Source: Hymenobacter norwichensis DSM 15439 (lineage in GTDB: Bacteria > Bacteroidota > Bacteroidia > Cytophagales > Hymenobacteraceae). From it: 64,000 nt of DNA. Of this stretch, positions 52,418 to 61,686 are shown in pieces. How positions within the stretch are numbered: position 1 is the first letter of the stretch; each line of letters begins with the position of its first letter. The position numbers and the translations under genes were made by a program. The notes below the pieces were generated by a model. The model was not told where the DNA came from, did not search any database, and was given only the letters and a program-made list of their open reading frames with translations. The DNA lies in the NCBI RefSeq assembly GCF_000420705.1, contig NZ_ATVL01000010.1:186001-250000 (forward strand), read 5' to 3'.

Positions 52418-53170
52418 TTACCGAGCCGCGGATGACGCTATTTTGGCTTGGATGGTCTCAACCAGCACGTCGGTTTTCGCGCCACGAGGGCCGGTAGCTT
52501 TCACTAGGGCCAGCAGCTCCCGGGCTAGGCTTTCCTTGCCGATGTAGGATGTGGCGGGTAAATCGGCGAAGACCACCAGCGTGTTGTACAGGGCCAGCGG
52601 CGTACGAGTGTTGTCGCGCGCAAAAAGCAGCAGGTCGTTGAGTAGCTCCGGGTCGCTGCTCCAGGTGGTGCCCAACTCATGTGCCGCTTCCCAGCGCTTG
52701 CGGGCATCCGGGGCTACTAGTTGGGCCACCAGTCCTTTGCGCTTCACGGTGAGCTGGTTATAGGCATATTTGTCGTCGAGGCTGATGGCTTCCACCACCT
52801 GCCGCCCCGACTCGCCGCAGGCATGCAGCGCAATATTGATGGCCAGTTGCCGCTCCGAGGGCTTCTGGCTCAGCATGGACTGCATCAGGGTGGTGAGCAG
52901 CTTGCTTTGCTCGATCTTCTGAGCCGATTCCTGCCGCGAATCCCTGATTTTCTCCAGCTCGATGTCCAGGTTTTCCTTCTGGTGGTTGAGTGAGGTGGTC
53001 AGTGCCGCGCTGTCGGCGGCCATGGAGCGCTGCACGAAAAAGCCGCCCACCAGCAGAATAATGGGCGTGAGGATAGTGGCTACGTCCTTGACGTGTACCC
53101 ACGGGCTATTTTTGGCGGACAGCGCCGACAACTGGGTGCGTAGTTCCTGAATTGTTTCCTGGTCCGACAT
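52418..53170 (-). CDS. Membrane-anchored coiled-coil protein, unknown function
   Basis: 250 residues from ATG 53170 (MSDQETIQELRTQ). A short N-terminal coil, one membrane helix (VATILTPIILLVGGFFVQ), a coiled coil (LNHQKENLDIELEKIRDSRQESAQKIEQS) and a helical C-terminal HEAT-like part (RKRWEAAHELGTTWSSDPELLNDLLLFARDN). No named family. Might be a scaffold. Confidence 0.6.
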   Translation of the reverse strand: MSDQETIQELRTQLSALSAKNSPWVHVKDVATILTPIILLVGGFFVQRSMAADSAALTTSLNHQKENLDIELEKIRDSRQESAQKIEQSKLLTTLMQSMLSQKPSERQLAINIALHACGESGRQVVEAISLDDKYAYNQLTVKRKGLVAQLVAPDARKRWEAAHELGTTWSSDPELLNDLLLFARDNTRTPLALYNTLVVFADLPATSYIGKESLARELLALVKATGPRGAKTDVLVETIQAKIASSAAR

Positions 53171-53252
53171 GGCAGTACGGCGTGGAAGGGTTGCAACTGG
53201 TATGGCTACGGGCAGAGCCAACTCCAGCCCGTGGCCGCATGAAAGGTTGGGC

Positions 53253-53268
53253 GGGGCCCGCGGGCCCC
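53253..53268. other. 16-base GC palindrome
   Basis: GGGGCCCGCGGGCCCC, a perfect palindrome in the gap before the DisA-like gene. No T tract follows. Function unknown. Confidence 0.4.
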
Positions 53269-53441
53269 AGCCGGCCGCTACACAGCTCGCCGGAGAATCC
53301 GCCGTGTAATATAGGGTTTGTTATATAAATTCCGGCTGCAAGCCTGCTACTGAGTGAGTTGCAGCCGTCGGATCACTTTTCCGGGAGCCACCGTTGCTGG
53401 GTGTAGTATCTCTTGCCTGAAAACCCCCGTACTTGGCAGCT

Positions 53442-54569
53442 ATGCTCTCCGAACCCACCTATCTGGCTGCCCGTGTGGTGGCCCCCATGGTTGAAACGCA
53501 CTTTGCGCGCCACCGCGTGGCCGCGTCCCCCTCCGATGCCGACCGGTTGGCGGCACCTCCTTCCGCTAGTCTAGTAGAAGCCATTATTGATGCTGCGTTC
53601 TGGGCCAGCCTGCGCCGGGAAGAAGGCCACCCACCCCGCATTTCGCTGGCGCTACTTGAGCCTCACCAAGCCACGCAGCCAGTGGTATTCAGCAAGCGCC
53701 GCCTCATTCCATACAACCTACTGAAACTGGCTCCGGCCGTCGAGCAGCCCGGTATTCACTTGGGGGTGTGGTACGACGACGAGGGGCTGTACGTGTGGGG
53801 TACGGCCACCGGTATTCCGCCGCTGTGCTTTGTGCTGGAAGTAATTGAGCCGGGCTTGCTGGTAGTGAAGCACCGCCGCGCCGATGGGTTTGGCAAGTTT
53901 GTGAACGTAGCCATTCTGCGCGGCGACCAACTACAGTTGGTGGACGCCGAGAATATGTTGGCCGACGACTGCCCGGCGCTGCAACGGTTCCTGCCGGGCC
54001 GGGAACTGCCCTCGGCCACCGGCCAAACCGACAACGTGCTGGTGGAACTGTCGGCGGTGATGCGTGCCCACGGGCGGGGCGGGTTGGTGCTGGTAGTGCC
54101 GCCTGGCTCTACGCGGTGGCAGGAATCCATTGTGCAGCCCATAACCTATCCGGTGTTGCCCGCTTACATCGGCATTGCCGAAGGCCAGCAGGAGCAGGCT
54201 CGCTGGAAATGGCAGGAAGACATTCGGCGTGCCATTGGCATTGTAGGTGGTTTCACGGCTGTTGATGGAGCCACCGTCATCACCAACGACTACCATATGT
54301 TGGCCTTTGGAGCGAAGGTATCCCGTGCCGAATCCAGCACGCCCGTGGATAAGATGGTGCTCACCGAGCCCGTAGTGGACAGCGTGCCACGCTACCTGCA
54401 TCCGGCCCAGAATGGCGGTACCCGCCACCTGGCCGCCGCCCAATTCGTGCACGACCAGCGCGACTCTCTAGCTCTGGTAGCGTCGCAGGACGGGTACTTC
54501 ACGGTGTTTGCGTGGTCAACGAAGCTGGAAATGGTACATGCTCACCGGGTGGATGTACTGCTGCTCTGA
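53442..54569 (+). CDS. DisA-like diadenylate cyclase-domain protein (DACNV type)
   Basis: 375 residues from ATG 53442. An N-terminal helical sensor-like domain and middle mixed region (YDDEGLYVWGTAT, FVLEVIEPGLLVVKHRR) precede a DisA_N-type domain at about 245-375. The two core motifs are visible: FTAVDGATVI (D275, G276, A277, the DGA motif) and GGTRHLAAAQ (R328, H329), where DisA has RHRSA; HL replaces HR. It could make or bind cyclic dinucleotides, with the N-terminal part as sensor. I recall this architecture as 'DACNV', but activity is unproven. Confidence 0.75.
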   Translation: MLSEPTYLAARVVAPMVETHFARHRVAASPSDADRLAAPPSASLVEAIIDAAFWASLRREEGHPPRISLALLEPHQATQPVVFSKRRLIPYNLLKLAPAVEQPGIHLGVWYDDEGLYVWGTATGIPPLCFVLEVIEPGLLVVKHRRADGFGKFVNVAILRGDQLQLVDAENMLADDCPALQRFLPGRELPSATGQTDNVLVELSAVMRAHGRGGLVLVVPPGSTRWQESIVQPITYPVLPAYIGIAEGQQEQARWKWQEDIRRAIGIVGGFTAVDGATVITNDYHMLAFGAKVSRAESSTPVDKMVLTEPVVDSVPRYLHPAQNGGTRHLAAAQFVHDQRDSLALVASQDGYFTVFAWSTKLEMVHAHRVDVLLL

Positions 54570-54682
54570 GGTGAACTGACCGGCAGAGCGCGGGTGTACC
54601 TCATATTTAAGAATAGCAGATGCAACTATCGGGTGGCTATATAGGCTCCGGTAGCTATACGTTTCCACCTCACTCTTCTATC

Positions 54683-55348
54683 ATGCGTTCCGTACTACTT
54701 ACTTTAGGAAGCTTGCTGCTAGCGGCCAGCGGAGCCCAGGCGCAATTCGGCATACGGGCTGGTCTGAATACCACTACGCTTACCACCAAGGCCGTCCGGA
54801 CGGGCCAAGAGGGCAGTGCCAAGGCACGCACCGGCTATCAGGTCGGCGTATTTTATGAGCAAAAGCTGAGTGAGCATCTAGCCGTAGTCCCCGAGCTACA
54901 GTTCAGCCGCCAAAGTACAAACTTGGATATCGAAGACTATTCTGTAGCTGATGGTGGCTATGCAGCTATGTACAAGTTGCAAACCAGCTATTTGCATTTG
55001 CCGGTACTAATGCGCGGGCATGTCGGCCGTTTCTATGCCGAGCTAGGTCCGCAGGCTAGCTTGCTGGTGGCAGCCCACGAGAAAGGTACCGAAACGATTG
55101 GCTCCTTTAGTGGCTCCTACAGCCGAGCATTTGACCGGCCGGCCACCGACCAATACCGCCGCTTCGATGTGGGCGTGGTAGCGGGCTTGGGCGTGCAGTT
55201 GCCGGCTGGGCTAGCTATAGGCATACGGGCCAGCACCGGGCTACTTTCCCTTACCTCAGCGCAACGCAGCCACCCCGGCTACGACGGCGAATTGCGCAGT
55301 CAAGTGCTCCAAGCTTCAGTAAGCTACCAGTTCGGGTCTCGCTCATAG
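54683..55348 (+). CDS. Porin-like outer membrane beta-barrel protein
   Basis: 221 residues from ATG 54683. Signal peptide ends GAQAQ, then a small barrel of the outer-membrane beta-barrel family: FGIRAGLNTTTL, YQVGVFYEQKLSEHLAVVPELQFSR, YLHLPVLMRGHVGRFYAELGPQ, LQASVSYQFGSRS. Paralogous to the gene at 60060 (same FGI.AGLN opening). Likely a small outer membrane channel or structural barrel. Confidence 0.85.
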   Translation: MRSVLLTLGSLLLAASGAQAQFGIRAGLNTTTLTTKAVRTGQEGSAKARTGYQVGVFYEQKLSEHLAVVPELQFSRQSTNLDIEDYSVADGGYAAMYKLQTSYLHLPVLMRGHVGRFYAELGPQASLLVAAHEKGTETIGSFSGSYSRAFDRPATDQYRRFDVGVVAGLGVQLPAGLAIGIRASTGLLSLTSAQRSHPGYDGELRSQVLQASVSYQFGSRS

Positions 55349-55369
55349 CCAACCATAGACGGTAACAAC

Positions 55370-55409
55370 GCAAAGCGGCGACAGCTCCTGAGAGCTGCCG
55401 CCGCTTTTT
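55370..55409. terminator. Bidirectional terminator
   Basis: AAAGCGGCGACAGCTC / GAGCTGCCGCCGCTTT with T tail. Confidence 0.82.
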
Positions 55410-55430
55410 TATGATTCGGTGAGCAGGAAA

Positions 55431-55892
55431 CTACTCCGTAGCCTTTTTCACTGCGAAGGCGCTAGGGCCTTTCGGACCCATTTCCACCTCGAAGGTTACT
55501 TTGTCGTTCTCCTTGATAGTGATGCCGCCTAGGCTGTTGGCGTGCACGAAGATGCTTTCCTGGGTTTGGGCGTCTTTGATGAAGCCGTAGCCCTTGGAAT
55601 CATTGAAGAACGTAACGCTGCCTTTGCGCACCGTTTCAACGGGCTCTTGGTCTTCCTGGCGGATTGCGCCAATGCGCACGTCCTCCACGTTGATTTCCTT
55701 CTTCTTAGTAGGATCCGGAGGCGTAGCAGAGATGTTGCCATTCTCGTCTACATAAGCAAGCATCTCGTCGAGGCTCTGCCCGCTTTTAGCGGCAGCCTGG
55801 CGCTCTTCCTTGCGCTCCTCTTTCTCCTGCTTCTTTTTCTGGCGCTTTTTCTCGTTTTCCTTTTTACCGAAGCTTGCTTGGGATTTCCCCAT
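55431..55892 (-). CDS. Cold-shock-domain protein with basic N-terminal tail
   Basis: 153 residues. A strongly basic/acidic helical N-terminus (KKENEKKRQKKKQEKEERKE, about 1-35) and linker lead to a C-terminal cold-shock domain (about 88-150) with RNP1-like KGYGFIKD and RNP2-like SIFVHANSL. The domain binds single-stranded nucleic acid. This long-tailed form differs from the 65-70-residue CspA. Confidence 0.9.
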   Translation of the reverse strand: MGKSQASFGKKENEKKRQKKKQEKEERKEERQAAAKSGQSLDEMLAYVDENGNISATPPDPTKKKEINVEDVRIGAIRQEDQEPVETVRKGSVTFFNDSKGYGFIKDAQTQESIFVHANSLGGITIKENDKVTFEVEMGPKGPSAFAVKKATE

Positions 55893-56019
55893 AGGTTGTG
55901 TGGTTGTTTGGTCTGTATGCTTTCACCCTAAAGCTAAGCATTTCAAATATAGTATAGAGTAGTACAGCGAAGCCGGGGCTAAAGTTCAGCTCTTTCCCGA
56001 AGAAGCCGTGCCACCCCAC

Positions 56020-57555
56020 TTACCAACTGCTGCCTGCACCCCCACCCCCCGACGAGCCCCCGCTACTGGACGAACTGCTGCTAGAAGAAGAGGAGCTGCC
56101 AGACGATGAACTCCCCCCGGAAGAGCTGCCAGAAGAAGTGGAAATCTGGGCAATAGTAAACCGCTCTTCGTGCTTGTGGTCACAAAACTCGCACTGAAAA
56201 TATAGCAAACCCCAACCCGATGCAGAGGTAGTGGCGGCCTTCATCACGCGGCGGCGCTTCTGGCGGTAGGTGCGGTGTTGGCACTTAGAGCAGGGCTCGG
56301 CATCGGAGGCTAGGTTACGGTAGCCCAGTACCAGCTTCTGGGAACACTGCGGGCACTGCCACACGTCGTAATCCACCGACTCAATCATTTCTTCGGCCAC
56401 CTGGCCCAGTTCCAATTGCTCATCGTCGGCTTGCTCCGGAAGCCGGTACATGGGTACGGCGCAGTCGGGGCAGGGATAGGGCGTGTCGCGCAGGTGCGCC
56501 ATGCGGCGGCGGTGCCAGGGCCAGTAGGCGGCCAGCAGTACCGGAAACACATAGGCGCTGAACTCGAGCTGGTAGTGTAGCGGGTGCAGGTAGGTGTACT
56601 GGGCGTGGCGGCCCTTGGGGGCATACCGGGTGCGGTTCAGAAAGTTGATTACCGCCAAGTAACCGTGCAGATACAGCATCGGCCCCAGGTACGCCACGCC
56701 CGCCACAAACCAAAAGCTCACGTTCCCATCAGCCGAAAAAGCCAGCACGAAAAGCAATACCGGCAGAAGCAGGGCAAGGGCCAGCACCCACCGGAACACG
56801 CTGCTGGTAGCGGTAGTGAAAAACCACAGCGCTAAGTACAACGGCAGCGCCAGCAAACCCGCCAGCCCAATGCCAATCGACCATAACGTGCTGGTGTCGG
56901 TTTCTGCGGGAGCATAGGGTTGAGTTATTTCCGGCGCGGTTTCCAGTAGATGCTCCTGCATTTCCGGATGCGTGACGGCTTCCATCATCGAATCGAGTTG
57001 GGCGCTGGTACTGAGTCGTTTGGCTTCCATGGAGCCGGTAGTAAGCTGCCGGATGGCGGCCGCCACGCCTTGCTCCACAGCCTGGTCGTAGTTGCCGGCG
57101 CGGGCAGCGGGCAGCATGTAGCGCTGCTGAATCCGGTAGCAAAGCGCGTCGGGCAGGTCAGCTTCCAGCCCGTAGCCGGTTTCAAACTCGATGCGGCGCT
57201 GGTCGAGAACCAGCAGAATGAGTAGGCCGTTGTCTTTGGCCGGGTCGCCGATTTTCCAGCGGTTGAATAGCGCGTGGGCCGCCGTTTTCGGTACTTCCTC
57301 GCCAATGCTATTGGTCAGCACCACGTCGATGTGGGCCCGCCCCGCTTGGTCGAGGGCTTGTAGCGTGTCGTTGAGGGCACCGACGGTAGCCGGGCTGAGC
57401 ACGTGGTCAGGGTCGCTGACGTAGCTCTCGCCCAGCGTTTTGGGGTCGGGGATGGTGGTGAGGTAGCTGGGCGGCGCCGCCGATTTGGGCTCGCCACAGG
57501 CGCTGAGCACCAAACACACCACTAGCACACGTAGGTAAAGCAGACGAAATAGCAT
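56020..57555 (-). CDS. TPM-domain lipoprotein with C-terminal zinc ribbons and Gly/Ser tail
   Basis: 511 residues. Lipoprotein signal with LSAC (C20), TPM domain (about 40-175: YVSDPDHVLSPATVGALNDTLQAL, IDVVLTNSIGEEVPKTAAHALFNRWKIG, NGLLILLVLDQRRIEFETGYGLEADLPD). Membrane helices follow (about 225-330), then several CxxC pairs (PCPDC, CPQC, CSKC, CEFC) as zinc ribbons, and a Ser/Gly-rich tail ending GGGGAGSSW. TPM proteins of the YgcG type are linked to photosystem or envelope maintenance; function here unknown. Confidence 0.82.
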   Translation of the reverse strand: MLFRLLYLRVLVVCLVLSACGEPKSAAPPSYLTTIPDPKTLGESYVSDPDHVLSPATVGALNDTLQALDQAGRAHIDVVLTNSIGEEVPKTAAHALFNRWKIGDPAKDNGLLILLVLDQRRIEFETGYGLEADLPDALCYRIQQRYMLPAARAGNYDQAVEQGVAAAIRQLTTGSMEAKRLSTSAQLDSMMEAVTHPEMQEHLLETAPEITQPYAPAETDTSTLWSIGIGLAGLLALPLYLALWFFTTATSSVFRWVLALALLLPVLLFVLAFSADGNVSFWFVAGVAYLGPMLYLHGYLAVINFLNRTRYAPKGRHAQYTYLHPLHYQLEFSAYVFPVLLAAYWPWHRRRMAHLRDTPYPCPDCAVPMYRLPEQADDEQLELGQVAEEMIESVDYDVWQCPQCSQKLVLGYRNLASDAEPCSKCQHRTYRQKRRRVMKAATTSASGWGLLYFQCEFCDHKHEERFTIAQISTSSGSSSGGSSSSGSSSSSSSSSSSSGGSSGGGGAGSSW

Positions 57556-57645
57556 AGCCAGAACAGTAGGGGCGGGCTAAGGTAGAAAGGCAGTGCTGGA
57601 AAGAATTGCCGCTATTGCCTAGCCTTATATCAGTCGGGGCTTTGA

Positions 57646-58251
57646 TTAGCTGTTATCAAAGGTCGAGCACCAGGCCGCGTAGTAAGTTGGGGCCCATTGC
57701 TGGATGCGGGGAAACAGCCAGGCAGCTGGTTCCGGTGCCAAGTTGAAGCCGCTGGCATCGTCAATAATAGGGTCGTTGGTGAAGTAGGTTAACGCGTGGT
57801 GTAAGGCAGCGCTGCAAAGCAGAAACTGCCCAATAGAATCGGCAATATTCTCTCCTTCTTCCCAGTCGCCGGCTCCGTGGTAGAGCTTGCGTACGCCAGT
57901 CTCCGGGGCCTGTAAATCGATAATAACCGGGTCGGCGCCTTCATCAGCCAACATAAACCAATGCGCTGGCCAGTCGGGTATTTCCTGGTTGGTAACAGAG
58001 TTGAAATTGTAGCCGTCCTGTCGGTGTTGCAGCTTCGGCAGGCCATATATTTCCATTGGGTTGCCCACCATATTAAACAGGAAATTCTGCGCCGGAGCCA
58101 CTGCCAGATACTCACGCAAGTTTGGGGGCAACTCGTAGTTGAATTCCTGACTGATTCTGGCTATTTCCTGCGGATTGGTACCCTGCTCAAAAGGCCAGGC
58201 CGGCTCGCGCCAGAACTCTTTGATTGTGCGAAATGCCTCTTGTAGTTGCAT
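57646..58251 (-). CDS. SUKH (SMI1/KNR4) family immunity-like protein
   Basis: 201 residues. Matches the SUKH fold: IARISQEFNYELPPNLREYLAVAPAQNFLFNMVGNPMEIYG, WFMLADEGADPVIIDLQAPETGV, FLLCSAALHHALTYF. SUKH proteins often neutralise secreted nuclease toxins. No toxin gene is next to it, so it may be an orphan immunity gene or have another role. Confidence 0.78.
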   Translation of the reverse strand: MQLQEAFRTIKEFWREPAWPFEQGTNPQEIARISQEFNYELPPNLREYLAVAPAQNFLFNMVGNPMEIYGLPKLQHRQDGYNFNSVTNQEIPDWPAHWFMLADEGADPVIIDLQAPETGVRKLYHGAGDWEEGENIADSIGQFLLCSAALHHALTYFTNDPIIDDASGFNLAPEPAAWLFPRIQQWAPTYYAAWCSTFDNS

Positions 58252-58531
58252 AGGTAATAGCTTCTGGTTTTGTCGGTTGTCCGCTGGATGGTTTTCTGCA
58301 AACCAACTTTGATGGCGGCTAAAGCTACTGCAAATCAGTACGGAAAGTGCAGTTCCCGCAACAGCCTTTATGGTCTGTAAACCAGTTGCCGTAAAGTCAG
58401 AAATGCTAGTTGCCAGACAGTGAATTCAGGGCTGATTCAGGTCTTTAGGATGAATTTACTTGCTAGGGCAGAAGTCTGATTGACTTGCTGAATGGTTTGT
58501 CTTCCCGCGTAGTAAAAACCTACTTCGAAGC

Positions 58532-59191
58532 ATGATACGCACCTGCTTCTCCCGCGCCAAGTATTTGGCTGTTCTGCTACCCTTCGCTGGCCTGTGCCAA
58601 AGCCAGGCCCACGCCCAAACCATTCCTGGCTTGGTGCAAACGGCCCACTCCGAGTTCCGCAATGCGGTGCGCCTTGATGTAGGCGGCATATTCGCCCGAA
58701 ACATGGCCTATAACATCCTCAACTCCAATCCGCAGTTTCTGCTGCCGCTGCTGGTTGGCTATGAGCGACAACTGGCACCCCGGCTGAGTGGCAACGCCGA
58801 AGTGCTGCTAAATGGTGGGCAGCCAGATGAGCGAATGGCTGGGCTGGCGCTACAAGGCCGCTACTATTTTTATCAGGGGCGCAAAACGGGCCTGAACGGT
58901 TTCTACGCAGCGCCTACCCTGAGCTACCGCGCCGTGCGGCAGTTGCACTACTATAGCATCAGCCCGGAGCGACGCAAGTTAGGAGGGGCTGGTGTGCTAC
59001 TCGGTGCGCAGGTGCCGCTGGGCAGCCGGTTGCTGCTCGATGCGTCGGGTGGGGTCATGAGTTGGAGCCGGCTCGACCAGCAGTCAGCCGACGAGGCGGC
59101 TTCAAACCTTTATTACCGAGACAGCCGGACGTACTACGAAAGAGAAAAAGTGGTGTTCGATGGCCGCCTCAGCCTCGGCTACCGCTTCTAG
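58532..59191 (+). CDS. Exported beta-barrel-like protein, unknown function
   Basis: 219 residues from ATG 58532. Signal peptide ends QAHAQ. The mature part has a repeating amphipathic pattern (FLLPLLVGYERQLAPRLSGNAEVLL, LQGRYYFYQGRKTGLNGFYAAPTLSYR) and ends VFDGRLSLGYRF, a typical barrel C-terminal strand with aromatic residue. Predicted outer membrane; no named family. Confidence 0.65.
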   Translation: MIRTCFSRAKYLAVLLPFAGLCQSQAHAQTIPGLVQTAHSEFRNAVRLDVGGIFARNMAYNILNSNPQFLLPLLVGYERQLAPRLSGNAEVLLNGGQPDERMAGLALQGRYYFYQGRKTGLNGFYAAPTLSYRAVRQLHYYSISPERRKLGGAGVLLGAQVPLGSRLLLDASGGVMSWSRLDQQSADEAASNLYYRDSRTYYEREKVVFDGRLSLGYRF

Positions 59192-59198
59192 CAGAGCG

Positions 59199-59822
59199 CT
59201 AGGCCGTGAGGGCATAGAGCAAGATATTGACACCGAACTTCGTGTTGTCTTCGGCTAGAAAGCGCTTATTGCGGAAGTCGTAGTCCCACTCGCAGCCGTA
59301 GTCTTTGTTGGAGTAGAGCACGCCCAGGCGGCCGTTGAATTCGATGCCTTTCAGGTAGTCGTGCACTAGGTCGTCGCCCCAGCCGTTGAGCTCGAACGAG
59401 GTGGGCGGCGGACCGTCGGGGAACTTGAAAAACTGCGAGTAGATGGCGTGCGTTTTCGGTAGCTTCTTCAGCGCCCCCGTCCCGAAGCACTGCCGCATTT
59501 GCTCCTCGAAGGAGCGGGCGAATAGCCCATCGATGTCGTGGTTGCAGTCGTCGACGAACACGAAGCCGCCGTTGCGCACGTACTGCGTGAAATTCGCCTT
59601 TTCCTGCGCCGAGAACTGCACCAGCCTATGCCCCGAGAGGTAGCAGAATGGGTGCCGGAATAGCTCCGGCGAATCGAGAGCCACCACTTTCTCTTTCTGA
59701 TTGACTGGAATTTTGGTGTACTGAATAAGCGAATGGAGCAGGTTGGTGGGCATCCGCTCGTCTACGCCATCCCAGTCGCCGGAGCGGTATTGCAGGCGCA
59801 CGAAAGTGAAAGGAACTGGCAC
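59199..59822 (-). CDS. DUF4159 protein
   Basis: 207 residues from a GTG at 59822; no ATG is available and the frame reaches a TTG at 59912. The start is uncertain. DUF4159 pattern: FTFVRLQYRSGDWDGVDERMPTNLLHSLIQYTKIPV, FCYLSGHRLVQFSAQEKANFTQYVRNGGFVFVDDCNHDIDGLFARSFEEQM, RLGVLYSNKDYGCEW. The fold resembles a glutamine-amidotransferase-like domain. In related bacteria such proteins are found with MoxR-type gene clusters, but none is here. Function unknown. Confidence 0.8.
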   Translation of the reverse strand: MPVPFTFVRLQYRSGDWDGVDERMPTNLLHSLIQYTKIPVNQKEKVVALDSPELFRHPFCYLSGHRLVQFSAQEKANFTQYVRNGGFVFVDDCNHDIDGLFARSFEEQMRQCFGTGALKKLPKTHAIYSQFFKFPDGPPPTSFELNGWGDDLVHDYLKGIEFNGRLGVLYSNKDYGCEWDYDFRNKRFLAEDNTKFGVNILLYALTA

Positions 59823-60059
59823 GAAAGAGTAACTGAGTAACGAGTAGCGGAGTAAGGTAAGAGGCAGCCATTGCCGAAACAACTCCAATATAGACGCAAG
59901 TGGCCTCGGCAAGGTGACTTTTCAGCAGCGGATTACCAGGAAAATTGTGGCACGGCGGTGGAGTAAGCTCCTGCCAAAAAGATGTTGGTAGGGAAAGTAT
60001 GCGAGTGGCACGAAATTTTCGTTTACCCGCTAACGTCAAACCAATCTGCTTTTCCTACT

Positions 60060-60680
60060 ATGAAACTGACTCGCTTACTTCCCCTGCTTTCTGTGCTGCT
60101 GCTGGCGGGTATCAGCCAGGCCCAGGCCCAATTCGGCATCAAAGCCGGCATCAACCAAGCCGTACTCGACGGCCAGAACATCAACATGGACACCGACTAC
60201 AAGACCACCTACCACGTGGGGGCGTTTGTGCGGCTGCCCGTGCTGGGGCCGCTGTCCATCCAACCCGAAGTGCTGTATTCGTTGCAGGGTTCGGAGTTTA
60301 AATCGGCCGTGTCCAACTACGATACCAAACTGCACTACCTCAATATCCCGGTGCTGGCCCACGTGAAAGTGGGACCGGTATACGTGGAAGGCGGTCCGCA
60401 ATTCGGTGTGCTGCTGGGGGCTCGTGAAAATGGTACCCTCCGCATCAGCGCTGCCGACGGCTACGGCCCCGTAAACCGCGGCGCCGACAACAACTACAAG
60501 AAAGGCGACTTTGCGCTAGCCGCCGGCGCTGGCTTAGAGCTAGGTAGTCTGATTCTGGGCGTCCGGTACACCGCCGGCCTCAACAACATCAACGACGTAG
60601 CCGACCTGAACGGCGCTAACGACCCCCGCCTGAAAAACCGCGTGGTACAGGCTTCCGTGGGGATTAAGTTCGGAAAATAA
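60060..60680 (+). CDS. Porin-like outer membrane beta-barrel protein, paralogue of the 54683 gene
   Basis: 206 residues from ATG 60060. Signal peptide ends AQAQ, then FGIKAGINQAVLDGQNINMDTDYKTTYHVGAFVRLPVLGPLSIQPEVLYSLQG..., closing VVQASVGIKFGK. Same family as the gene at 54683. Followed by a strong terminator. Confidence 0.85.
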   Translation: MKLTRLLPLLSVLLLAGISQAQAQFGIKAGINQAVLDGQNINMDTDYKTTYHVGAFVRLPVLGPLSIQPEVLYSLQGSEFKSAVSNYDTKLHYLNIPVLAHVKVGPVYVEGGPQFGVLLGARENGTLRISAADGYGPVNRGADNNYKKGDFALAAGAGLELGSLILGVRYTAGLNNINDVADLNGANDPRLKNRVVQASVGIKFGK

Positions 60681-60697
60681 CACTGCCGCCAACACAT

Positions 60698-60734
60698 AAA
60701 AAAGCCTGTTCCAATGCACGAAACAGGCTTTTTT
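60698..60734 (+). terminator. Terminator after the 60060 gene
   Basis: AAAAAAGCCTGTT / AACAGGCTTTTTT hairpin. Confidence 0.85.
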
Positions 60735-60804
60735 GTGCGTGATAGATTTTTCTAAACTAACTAAGGTGTACGGATACTGAGTCTTTCTGATAAAAACCGA
60801 ACTT

Positions 60805-60888
60805 TCATGCAGAGGCGCCGCCGAAGCATCTCGCGGGCTGATGTAGCAGGTTACTGCACTAGCGAGATGCTTCGCCGCCTCTGCATGA
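60805..60888. repeat. REP-like palindromic element, family 1 copy B
   Basis: Arms 60805-60834 and 60862-60888 (TCATGCAGAGGCG and complement) with a 3-base bulge. The TCATGCAGAG arm is shared with the element at 45858. Confidence 0.75.
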
Positions 60889-60918
60889 CAGTTCTTTTCG
60901 TTTGCTGGTTTACAAAGC

Positions 60919-61590
60919 CTAGTTCGTGCTGCCGCCAGCAGGGCTGTTGGTTAGCTTGTTGTACTCGGATATGATGAGCACCATGTCCTGGTAATGGTAG
61001 TATTTGTCTTTGTTTTTCACCTTGGCAGCTAGTTCGGGCTGGGCCTTTAGGTACTCGCTGATCTGCTCCTCGAACTTGCCGCGCTTCACTTCCGTCACTA
61101 CGCCAGCGCGGCGCAGGTACCAGTGGTTTTTGGTGTACGGAATACCTGCCATCGGCACCAGCATGGCCCCTGGTATGGGAATCGGGACTGGCACCGATTT
61201 GGCCTCGGCAAAGTTGAACAGTTCCACCGGCCCATCCACCAGGCGGGCCGCCAGCAGGTGCAGGCTCTTGCCGTTCATTTCCAGCGTTTCCGAATACTGG
61301 CCTCGCACCGTCATGTTATTTATCTTATCGACGCTGATGTAGTGCGGTTTCGGGAAGGGGCGCACCTCGGGGTGGGTGTTGTAGTAAGAAATGGTCTTCT
61401 CGAACCCGTTGATGCTGTGCGGAAAGTAGGCCTGCACCACCTTGCCTTCCGGCGTTACCACCTCACCAGGGGCGTAGTCGCTGCGGCGGCTGGTTTCGGT
61501 GGAATCGGTAGGGCTGCTGGCCGGCGTCTGCTGCGCCTGGCTGGCTACGCCCGTGCTTAGCAGTAGTACACTGAATAGAAAGTGCTTCAT
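60919..61590 (-). CDS. Exported protein, unknown function
   Basis: 223 residues from ATG 61590 (MKHFLFSVLLLSTGVASQAQ), giving a clear signal peptide. The mature part has strand pairs (GKVVQAYFPHSINGFEKTISYYN, KINNMTVRGQYSETLEMNGKSLHLLAARL) and a lysine-rich helical end. No family recognised. Confidence 0.65.
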   Translation of the reverse strand: MKHFLFSVLLLSTGVASQAQQTPASSPTDSTETSRRSDYAPGEVVTPEGKVVQAYFPHSINGFEKTISYYNTHPEVRPFPKPHYISVDKINNMTVRGQYSETLEMNGKSLHLLAARLVDGPVELFNFAEAKSVPVPIPIPGAMLVPMAGIPYTKNHWYLRRAGVVTEVKRGKFEEQISEYLKAQPELAAKVKNKDKYYHYQDMVLIISEYNKLTNSPAGGSTN

Positions 61591-61686
61591 AGAAATTGAT
61601 AATGTTAAATAATACAACAAGAACAGCCTGCATTCACTCAGGCAGAATGAACACAGGCTGCAAATTACTATTTCTTTGCTAGTGGC

